Assembly: GCA_018433525.1 (NCBI GenBank) | Contig: JAHDRA010000012.1 | Coordinates: forward strand, 116,588-180,587 | Direction of reading: 5' to 3' | From: Paludibacteraceae bacterium | Lineage (GTDB): Bacteria; Bacteroidota; Bacteroidia; Bacteroidales; Paludibacteraceae | Length of the DNA: 64,000 nucleotides | Part shown: positions 9,308 to 16,145 of the stretch, one piece after another | Position numbering within the stretch: the stretch's first letter is position 1 | Layout of the letters: each line of letters opens with the position of its first letter | The notes under the pieces: generated by a model | Database searches by the model: none | Seen by the model: only the letters and a program-made list of their open reading frames with translations | Told to the model about the DNA's origin: nothing | Made by a program: the position numbers and the translations under genes

Positions 9308-10492
9308 ATGATAAAAGCTAAACGAGTTTCGATTTTTTTCTTAATATTCATTTTTTTGTATCCCATTTCTCTTTCAGCGAAAAATCCGCTGAAAGAGAAA
9401 TGGGTGCAAACCGCAATTCAAAGATCCGAAGAACAATTGTCGGCTGCTATTGTACAATTCAGGGATTCCAATAAAACACCCAGAACATTCGAAAACGGGA
9501 AAATAGTTTTAGTGTCCTACAAAGACTGGACAAGTGGTTTTTTCCCTGGAAGTTTATGGTATATTTACGAACTTACTGGTAACAAAAAATTTGAAAAAAC
9601 TGCTGAGCATTTTACCACTTTACTTAACAAAGCACAGTATCGTACTGATACCCACGACTTGGGATTCATTTTAAATTGCAGCTATGGAAATGCCTATAGA
9701 ATTACAAAAAACACGGATTATAAAACGGTTCTTATCAACGGAGCAAATTCATTAATGAAACGTTATCATCCTAAAGTTGGTTGCATCAAATCATGGGATT
9801 TTGGCAACTGGCAATATCCAGTAATTATAGATAATATGATGAATTTGGAGTTTCTGATGAATGTTGGGAAAATGACAGATAACCAGCCAATGATAAATGC
9901 AGCAATTTCTCATGCGGATAAAACGATGAAAAATCATTTTCGTTCAGATTTTAGCTGTTTTCATGTAGTGGATTATGACACCTTAACAGGGAAAGTGATT
10001 AAAAAACAAACTCATCAAGGATTTAATGACAGTTCATCATGGGCAAGAGGACAATCTTGGGCGCTATATGGTTTTACCATGATGTTTCGTGAAACAGGGA
10101 AAGTTGAGTATTTACATCAAGCAGAAAAAATTGCTTCTTTTTTATTAAATCATCCTCGATTACCCAAAGACAAAATACCGTATTGGGATTTCGATGCACC
10201 CAATATCCCCTTTGAACCACGCGATGCTTCCGCTGCTGCCATTATGGCATCTGCTTTGATTGAACTTAGTACTTTTGTAAAAGACAAACCCGAATATTTT
10301 AAAACAGCTACTATCATTCTTAAAAATTTGTCATCAGATAAATATCTATCTAAAAAGGGGAAAAATGGTTTTTTTATTCTTAAACATTCTACAGGAAACT
10401 ATCCTGCAAAAAGTGAAATTGATGTTCCTCTCTCGTATGCTGACTATTATTTTTTAGAAGCTTTGCAGCGATACCTTGAATACAAGAAATAA
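9308..10492 (+). CDS. GH88-family unsaturated uronyl hydrolase
   Basis: This is a 394-residue (alpha/alpha)6-barrel hydrolase. GH88 enzymes release the 4,5-unsaturated uronic acid from the non-reducing end of lyase products by a hydration mechanism. The signal peptide covers about 1-24 (SLSAK). Two aspartates match the family's essential pair: Asp117 in TDTHDLGF and Asp175 in VIIDNMMNL. Other family stretches are SSSWARGQSWALYGF and PRDASAAAIMASAL. No sorting domain is seen, so it is probably periplasmic. GH88 is not required for plain alginate, whose oligomers PL17 can finish, so it hints at a wider or mixed substrate. A perfect 18-bp inverted repeat lies inside the start of the coding region (9362-9404). 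Confidence 0.88.
   Translation: MIKAKRVSIFFLIFIFLYPISLSAKNPLKEKWVQTAIQRSEEQLSAAIVQFRDSNKTPRTFENGKIVLVSYKDWTSGFFPGSLWYIYELTGNKKFEKTAEHFTTLLNKAQYRTDTHDLGFILNCSYGNAYRITKNTDYKTVLINGANSLMKRYHPKVGCIKSWDFGNWQYPVIIDNMMNLEFLMNVGKMTDNQPMINAAISHADKTMKNHFRSDFSCFHVVDYDTLTGKVIKKQTHQGFNDSSSWARGQSWALYGFTMMFRETGKVEYLHQAEKIASFLLNHPRLPKDKIPYWDFDAPNIPFEPRDASAAAIMASALIELSTFVKDKPEYFKTATIILKNLSSDKYLSKKGKNGFFILKHSTGNYPAKSEIDVPLSYADYYFLEALQRYLEYKK
9362..9404 (+). repeat. Perfect 18-bp inverted repeat in the early GH88 coding region
   Basis: The arms CCCATTTCTCTTTCAGCG (9362-9379) and CGCTGAAAGAGAAATGGG (9387-9404) are exact reverse complements with a 7-base loop. They code for the end of the signal peptide and the first mature residues (YPISLSAKNPLKEKWV), 54 bases after the start codon. 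In mRNA this would be a very stable hairpin inside the reading frame. Confidence 0.9.
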
Positions 10493-10585
10493 CTTAGGAA
10501 GTTATCGAAAATTTTTTGTTATCAAATTGATTAACAAAATATTAATGTTAAATTTTGAATTAATCTTAAAAATCAAAAGAACAAA

Positions 10586-11689
10586 ATGAAAAACAAATAT
10601 CTCATCATTCCAACGATAATTATATTTACTTCCTTCACTCTAAAGTCTCAAACTTTATTGGAAGCTAACGGACCGGGGAATACCTATGAATTGATTAACA
10701 GCATTTTTGCTCCAAATGGCGGTAATGTAGTAGAAACGCCCGATTGTGCTCATCCGGAATTTGGTCGTCATATTGCGGAAGTTTGGGATGAAGATTTACA
10801 AAAATATGTCTTTGAATTTTATATTCATGTAACCCCTGATAATGACCGTTGTATAAATTTTGACCGGCAAAGGGTAGAAATTAAAACGTATGAACCATCA
10901 CCGGAAAATTTAAAAGGAACAAGTGGAGAAACAGTGGTTTACAAGTGGTTTTTTAAAATTCCTACTGGATTTCAACCTTCCTCCAATTTCACTCATCTTC
11001 ATCAGATAAAGCCTGTGGGAGGAGATGAAGATACGCCAATCTTTGCTTTAACTGCCCGAAAGGGGAATCCAAACAGATTGGAACTAAATTATTACGAAAG
11101 TTCCAATCAAAGTGCAATCAAATTAAAAACTATTTACCTCTCATGGTTAGAAAATTCTTGGGTGGAAGTTACAGAACGAATAAAAATCGATCCTGAAAAT
11201 GGGAATTATGCCATCACCATCAAAAGGATTAATGATGGTATTGTTTTATTGGATTACGAAAATCAACATTTACTAACTATCCGACCTGATAATAATTTTA
11301 TTCGTCCCAAATGGGGAATTTATCGAAGTCTTTTGTCCAGCCAGGATTTAAGGGATGAATCCGTACGCTTTGCCGATTTTTCGATTGAAGAAGTAAATTC
11401 AACAGCTTTAAATAAAACCATTTTGGAAAATTCCAATTTTTCTTTTTTTAACGATTCAAAGAACAAAAAATTAAAAGTCAATTTTACCTTAAACCAGCCT
11501 TCGGACGTAGCATTTAGTTGCATGTTACTTAATGGCCAACGGGCAAAAGAGTTTTCCTCCTATAAAAATTTACCGGTTGGAGAGCACCAAGCATATTTAG
11601 ACTTTGGAAATATGTTGCCAGGTATTTATCTTTTAAGCATGAAAACCTCTTACGGAGTGATATCGAAAAAAATGCTTATTCAGCCTTAG
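10586..11689 (+). CDS. T9SS-secreted jelly-roll polysaccharide lyase (PL7/PL13/PL20-like fold)
   Basis: This is a 367-residue secreted protein with a signal peptide (about 1-21, ending LKSQ). Its single domain (about 22-265) looks like a beta-jelly-roll lyase. The strands DRQRVEIKTY, FTHLHQIKP and RPKWGIYRS fall in the order of the R-x-E, QIH and YxKAGIY strands of jelly-roll lyases such as PL7, and of heparin-lyase-I-like and glucuronan lyases. I cannot choose the exact family. A T9SS type A sorting domain fills about 285-367 (LPGIYLLSMKTSYGVISKKMLIQP). The enzyme should therefore be exported to the cell surface or medium as an endo-acting lyase. It lies 93 bases after the GH88 gene. The 10493-10585 gap is AT-rich with no clear signal. 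Confidence 0.7.
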   Translation: MKNKYLIIPTIIIFTSFTLKSQTLLEANGPGNTYELINSIFAPNGGNVVETPDCAHPEFGRHIAEVWDEDLQKYVFEFYIHVTPDNDRCINFDRQRVEIKTYEPSPENLKGTSGETVVYKWFFKIPTGFQPSSNFTHLHQIKPVGGDEDTPIFALTARKGNPNRLELNYYESSNQSAIKLKTIYLSWLENSWVEVTERIKIDPENGNYAITIKRINDGIVLLDYENQHLLTIRPDNNFIRPKWGIYRSLLSSQDLRDESVRFADFSIEEVNSTALNKTILENSNFSFFNDSKNKKLKVNFTLNQPSDVAFSCMLLNGQRAKEFSSYKNLPVGEHQAYLDFGNMLPGIYLLSMKTSYGVISKKMLIQP

Positions 11690-11809
11690 AAATTCAGAGG
11701 CAATAATATAATTTTTTTGATGTCTGAAAGTCAGTAGAAAACACAATTTTTTTTTAAAAACTTTTGGAAGAAAATCAACATTTGAATTTTCATCAACTTA
11801 CCGCTTATT

Positions 11810-12760
11810 ATGGAAAGTATTACAAGAAGAGAATTCTTAAAAAGAAGTTTGTTGACAGTCGGGACCCTGCCGCTGTTAGGTTTAAACGAAAAATTGTGGG
11901 CAATGAGCAGTAGTCAGGAAAAACTTCCGGTTTGCATTTTTTCCAAACATCTTCAATTTCTCGATTGGAGGTCGTTGGGTGAAAAAGTAACCGAAATGGG
12001 ATTTGCTGGCATCGATTTGACCGTTCGTAAGGATGGACATGTCGAACCGGCTGCTGTTGAAACGGATTTGCCAAAAGCTGTGGACGAGATTAAAAAGGGA
12101 GGCTCAACTTGTGTAATGTTATCAACAACAATAGAGAATGTTCATAACGAACAGGACAGAAATGTGATAGAAAGTGCAGCAAAATGTAACATTCCATTCT
12201 ATCGAACGAACTGGTTCAAATATCCTGCCGATAAATCGCAACCCGAAGCTTTGGAAATGTATGCTTCCAATTTGAAAGAAATGAGTGAATTGAATCGAAA
12301 ACTGGGAATCGTGGGTTGTTATCAAAACCATGCCGGAACGCTTGTAGGCGCTTCTCTTTGGGAAGTTTACAAAATGCTCGAAAAAGTGGATAAGGATTAT
12401 TTCGGCGTACAGTACGACATTCGTCATGCAATGGTGGAAGGTGCCAATTCGTGGATCAATGGTTTTGAATTGATTCGATCACAAATAAAAACCATTGTAC
12501 TGAAAGATTATAAATGGGGACAGGTAAATGGCAAGTGGAAAGTTGTCAATACTCCGATTGGTGAAGGAATGGTTGATTTTAAAAATTATTTCAAGCTTTT
12601 GAAAAAATATCATATCAACGTTCCTATTTCCATGCATTGCGAATATGATTTGGGTGGTGCCGAAAAAGGAAATCGAAAAATATCGGTTTATCCGCAAGTA
12701 GTATTTGACGCCATGACAAAGGATTTAAGAACCATTCAACAACTTTGGGAAGAAGCATAA
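11810..12760 (+). CDS. Secreted xylose-isomerase-like TIM-barrel protein with Tat-type signal
   Basis: This is a 316-residue protein of the sugar phosphate isomerase/epimerase (AP endonuclease family 2) TIM-barrel superfamily. The N-terminus has a twin-arginine motif, TRREFLKRSLL, followed by a hydrophobic stretch and LWAMS, so it is probably exported folded. The barrel runs from about 35 (LPVCIFSKHLQFLDW). Likely metal-site or active-site stretches are GCYQNHAG, FGVQYDIRHAM, IVLKDYKWG and ISMHCEYDLGG. Relatives are common beside sugar-degradation operons, but most have no proven reaction. Here it lies between two lyase genes, so action on a uronate mono- or disaccharide in the periplasm is possible (inference). 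Confidence 0.78.
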   Translation: MESITRREFLKRSLLTVGTLPLLGLNEKLWAMSSSQEKLPVCIFSKHLQFLDWRSLGEKVTEMGFAGIDLTVRKDGHVEPAAVETDLPKAVDEIKKGGSTCVMLSTTIENVHNEQDRNVIESAAKCNIPFYRTNWFKYPADKSQPEALEMYASNLKEMSELNRKLGIVGCYQNHAGTLVGASLWEVYKMLEKVDKDYFGVQYDIRHAMVEGANSWINGFELIRSQIKTIVLKDYKWGQVNGKWKVVNTPIGEGMVDFKNYFKLLKKYHINVPISMHCEYDLGGAEKGNRKISVYPQVVFDAMTKDLRTIQQLWEEA

Positions 12761-12798
12761 ACGATTTAACGTTGATTTGAAAAATAAAACTCAAACAA

Positions 12799-15072
12799 AT
12801 GAATTACAATCAGTTGAAAATTTTAATTTCCGCCATTTGCTTATTTTGTGGATCATTCCTTTTCGGTCAGCAACGAATTCCAGCTAATGCGGTTATTTCT
12901 ACAGAACATTTAGCTCAATATCTGAATGACAGTGTAAAAAACAAACTGACGAAAAATGGGAAAATCACTGAAACTGACTTAGCCGAATATTTTCGACAAA
13001 AGTTTGCCGAACGTTTCTTTTATGACTGGCACACTGTACCTGCACGTTTTGAGCAGTACAATCAATTGTACGACAGCAAATCAGGTCATTTAAGTCGTGC
13101 CAGGGAACTGATGACCGACTTTTTAGCAACAACTCCCTGGCTTTTACCGTTCAATCATCCCAACGGCGAAGCGGTAAAACCACATCCTTTTCAACATCTT
13201 GCCCGTCAGCATAAAATGGTAGATGTTGGATTTGCCTATTTTTACGATAAGAAAAATCCGGTGTATTTTCAATATTTTCTCAATCAGCGAAATTCACTGA
13301 TTGATGCATTGCAAACCGGAAAATATGAAAAAGTGGAAGGCGGCAATGGAGTTTTTGAGGTTTTTATTACCGGCTATCGGGTATTAAACTGGTTGACGGT
13401 TCACAATTTGTTTTTGGGAGAAAAAATTTACAGCGATCATGATCAGCTTGTTACGATTGCCACCTTATTACAACACGGCGAAAATCTTTATGAAAACAAT
13501 CCAAAATACCGACCAGGGAACCACCAAACGCGTGGCATGTCCGCATTGGCAATGCTATCCATTCTTTTACGCGATTTCAAGGGAACAGATTTATGGTATC
13601 AGCGTTCAATGAGCATTTTGGAAGAACATTTGACAAGGGAAGTAAATCCGGATGGTTTCCAGTTTGAACGTTCGGTTCATTATCACATGGGTGATATTGA
13701 AAATTATTTTTATGTATATCAACTCGCACAAATCAGTCAAATTCAAGTGAGTCAAGTGTGGAAAAACAAATTACAATCACTTTTTACGACACTTGCCAAA
13801 ATTGCATATCCCGATAAATCCGCTCCGGTTTTGCAGGATTGCACTGATAGAACATGGGCAGAATCCGAAGATATTTCTGAAACCATGACACTTGGGTATT
13901 TACTTTTTAAAAATCCTGAAATGGGCTATTTTGCTCAAAATCGGGTAGATGCAGGAATGTTTTGGTTCCTACAGGATACACAATTAAATCTGTTGAATGC
14001 CATTGAAAAGAAAAAACCTTCGTTTGGTTCCCTTTCATTTCCGGACTCACGCTATTATGTGATGCGGCAAGGCTGGAGCAAAAACGACAAAATGATGATT
14101 ATTAGTGCCGGATTGGATCCAAACAAACCAGACCATCAACATGGTGATATACTCGGCGTACAAGCCATGGCAAATAGTAAAATCATTTTACCTAATTATC
14201 AGGTTTTTTATAAATTATCCGATTTGGAATTATTTAAAAATTCATTAACGAAAAATGTTGCCTTGGTAGACAATGAACTTCAGGGTAAAGAATGGATTCC
14301 CAACAAAGGTAAAACCGGTTTTGGCAAGTTTGGAATATTGCCCAAACCTCAGACCCTTCTTTGGCAAAGCAATAAAGACTATGATGTTTTTGTTGGCAGC
14401 CATGATGGTTTTAAAAATATCGAAGTCGATTATTCGCGTCAGGTTATTTTCGTAAAAAACGATTTTTGGATTGTAAAAGACAATTTTACTTCAGAAAAGC
14501 CACATACTTACAAACAGGTTTGGCAAGGACATTATACAATAGAAAAAAGGCCTGAATTAATACGTTCCGTTTTTCCGGATGCAATGGGCTGTGATATTTT
14601 CCAATTGCTTCCGGTGAGTCAGGTTTCTCAATCGGGTGCAAGAGGTAAACAATGGAGCATTGTTGAAAAAGAGAATGAAAAAGATTTCAATTTTGTTACA
14701 ATCGTTTATCCTTTCAATGGCTACGGCAATCGAATCAACGAACTGGATGCTCAACCGGATTTAAAGGGCTGGAAAGTCAATCAACTTTCGTATGTGGCCG
14801 AAGGAACCCGATTCTGTTCATTAACCAATCAGCAGAATGCTTATTTACTGAATGTCAAAAAAATAAAGCTTAAAAACTTGATAATTACCTTCTTAAAAGA
14901 AACCGATCTTTTTGTTCAGGAAAAAGACAATGCAGTAACGATTTCGGCTTTGGGTTGTCAGCAAGTGCTGGTGAATATTTCGGGATGTAACTCCATCAGT
15001 ATCAATGATAAAACCATTGTAAATTCAGCTACCTTGCATCCTGGCGATAAGCTGATTTGTAAATTGAAATAA
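12799..15072 (+). CDS. Heparinase II/III-like polysaccharide lyase
   Basis: This is a 757-residue lyase-like protein with a signal peptide (about 1-23, ending FGQ). The N-terminal half is an (alpha/alpha) toroid (about 30-400), and the C-terminal half is the anti-parallel beta-sandwich of the heparinase II/III superfamily (about 410-757). Candidate catalytic residues lie in NPKYRPGNHQTRGMSALAML (Asn/His), QFERSVHYHMGD (Tyr/His) and PDHQHGDILGVQAMANSKIILPNYQ. The His in HQHGD corresponds to the superfamily's conserved histidine. No sorting domain is present, so a periplasmic exo-lyase is likely. The exact PL family (PL12, 15, 17, 21, 39 or other) cannot be settled by eye. It differs clearly from the PL17 protein encoded at 27886. 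Confidence 0.75.
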   Translation: MNYNQLKILISAICLFCGSFLFGQQRIPANAVISTEHLAQYLNDSVKNKLTKNGKITETDLAEYFRQKFAERFFYDWHTVPARFEQYNQLYDSKSGHLSRARELMTDFLATTPWLLPFNHPNGEAVKPHPFQHLARQHKMVDVGFAYFYDKKNPVYFQYFLNQRNSLIDALQTGKYEKVEGGNGVFEVFITGYRVLNWLTVHNLFLGEKIYSDHDQLVTIATLLQHGENLYENNPKYRPGNHQTRGMSALAMLSILLRDFKGTDLWYQRSMSILEEHLTREVNPDGFQFERSVHYHMGDIENYFYVYQLAQISQIQVSQVWKNKLQSLFTTLAKIAYPDKSAPVLQDCTDRTWAESEDISETMTLGYLLFKNPEMGYFAQNRVDAGMFWFLQDTQLNLLNAIEKKKPSFGSLSFPDSRYYVMRQGWSKNDKMMIISAGLDPNKPDHQHGDILGVQAMANSKIILPNYQVFYKLSDLELFKNSLTKNVALVDNELQGKEWIPNKGKTGFGKFGILPKPQTLLWQSNKDYDVFVGSHDGFKNIEVDYSRQVIFVKNDFWIVKDNFTSEKPHTYKQVWQGHYTIEKRPELIRSVFPDAMGCDIFQLLPVSQVSQSGARGKQWSIVEKENEKDFNFVTIVYPFNGYGNRINELDAQPDLKGWKVNQLSYVAEGTRFCSLTNQQNAYLLNVKKIKLKNLIITFLKETDLFVQEKDNAVTISALGCQQVLVNISGCNSISINDKTIVNSATLHPGDKLICKLK

Positions 15073-15104
15073 GCAATTAAATGCGATTCAAATACTATTT
15101 AAAA

Positions 15105-16010
15105 ATGAAAAAAATTCTTCTATCCGCTTTATTATTATCCACGTTTGTCATTGGAATTTTAGCACAAGAAAATTCTAATGAATCAGTCAAAAAAGTTCAG
15201 TTTCCGGAAAATTATCAATCGAAATTGGATGTAGTTTATACCCGTGTAAACGGTTGGGACGGTCGTATGGACATTTATTTCAATCCGGCAAGCGAACAGC
15301 CCACACCTGCGGTTATTCATATTCACGGCGGTGGTTGGAATCACGGAACAAAGGAAAGTCAGACCGGTTTCGGTTCATGGTTCAAAGCCGGATTTGCCGT
15401 TATCAATGTTGAATATCGGCTGGTTCAGGTTGCTCCGGCTCCTGCTGCAATCGAAGATGTGCGTTGTGCGCTGACTTATGTGAAAACACATGCCAAAGAA
15501 TTGAATATCAATCCTGATAAAATTGTAATTGACGGAAATTCTGCTGGAGCTCATTTGGCACTTATGGCCGGTTTACTGGAAAACGATCGCAGATTCGATA
15601 CCCATTGTCCCAGTAATATCGACATGAGGGTGGCTGCCATCATTAGCAATTATGCTCCAACTGATTTTTCGGGCAACAATATTGATGCAAAAAAATGGAA
15701 ATCACTGGCAAATTGGTTGGGAGATAAAGTAGATGACAAATCTTTTCGCGAAGCAGTTTCTCCTTTGAGTTACGTTAAAAAAACAAGTCCTCCCGTTTTC
15801 ATTGTTCATGGCAATGCCGACCCAATCATTCCTTATCAGCAATCGGTTGCTTTGCATGAGAAACTTGACCAATCGGGTGTTTACAATGTATTTATTACCG
15901 TCGATGGTGGCGGACATGGTGGCTTTGACAAGGATAAGAAAGCTGAAATCAGCCTTGCGTTGAAGGAATTTCTTTCAAAAACCATTTTTTCTGAAATAAA
16001 TGAAAAATAA
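15105..16010 (+). CDS. Secreted alpha/beta-hydrolase esterase
   Basis: I start this esterase at 15105 (MKKILLSALLLSTF), where a good signal peptide begins, rather than at the ATG at 15081. The fold is the BD-FAE / carbohydrate-esterase type. An oxyanion-hole motif HIHGGGWNHG is followed by the nucleophile elbow GNSAGAH (Ser146), the acid Asp239 in GNADPIIP, and His271 in GGGHGGFD. All three catalytic residues are present. It probably removes O-acyl groups, perhaps acetyl groups from alginate (inference). The esterase domain encoded at 21342 is a close relative sharing the HGGGWNHG and GGGHGGF motifs. It lies 32 bases after the heparinase-like gene and closes the first operon block. Confidence 0.85.
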   Translation: MKKILLSALLLSTFVIGILAQENSNESVKKVQFPENYQSKLDVVYTRVNGWDGRMDIYFNPASEQPTPAVIHIHGGGWNHGTKESQTGFGSWFKAGFAVINVEYRLVQVAPAPAAIEDVRCALTYVKTHAKELNINPDKIVIDGNSAGAHLALMAGLLENDRRFDTHCPSNIDMRVAAIISNYAPTDFSGNNIDAKKWKSLANWLGDKVDDKSFREAVSPLSYVKKTSPPVFIVHGNADPIIPYQQSVALHEKLDQSGVYNVFITVDGGGHGGFDKDKKAEISLALKEFLSKTIFSEINEK

Positions 16011-16019
16011 GCGTAATCT

Positions 16020-16031
16020 TTGGTCAACCAA
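16020..16031. promoter_or_regulatory. Upstream GntR operator site
   Basis: TTGGTCAACCAA is identical to the operator at the gntR promoter. It begins 9 bases after the esterase stop codon and 84 bases upstream of the tandem operator of the next transcription unit, about eight helical turns. It could support repressor looping or act as a weak separate promoter-operator (a near-match TAATCTTTG overlaps it). Confidence 0.6.
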
Positions 16032-16074
16032 TTCCATGTTTTACAACATATTTTGAAAAATAACTGCTAAAATA

Positions 16075-16130
16075 TTTGTATTTGAAACAAAAACGCATTA
16101 TTTTTGGTCGACCAATAATTGGTTGACCAA
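16075..16130 (+). promoter_or_regulatory. Promoter with tandem GntR operators for the second block
   Basis: TTTG (16075-16078), a 20-base spacer, and TATTTTTG (16099-16106) form a Bacteroidetes promoter. Operators TTGGTCGACCAA (16104-16115) and TTGGTTGACCAA (16119-16130) overlap and follow the -7 box, with the same 15-base phasing and sequence as upstream of susC. A TTG codon at 16119 could open the reading frame, but it lies in the operator. The ATG at 16146 is the sensible start. Confidence 0.78.
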
Positions 16131-16145
16131 TTGAAAGGGATTAAA

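Noticed and set aside
16119-16145. TTG start for the modular PL6 at 16119
   Set aside because: The codon lies inside the second operator and 20 bases after the -7 box start; the ATG at 16146 is 15 bases past the operator and fits better.
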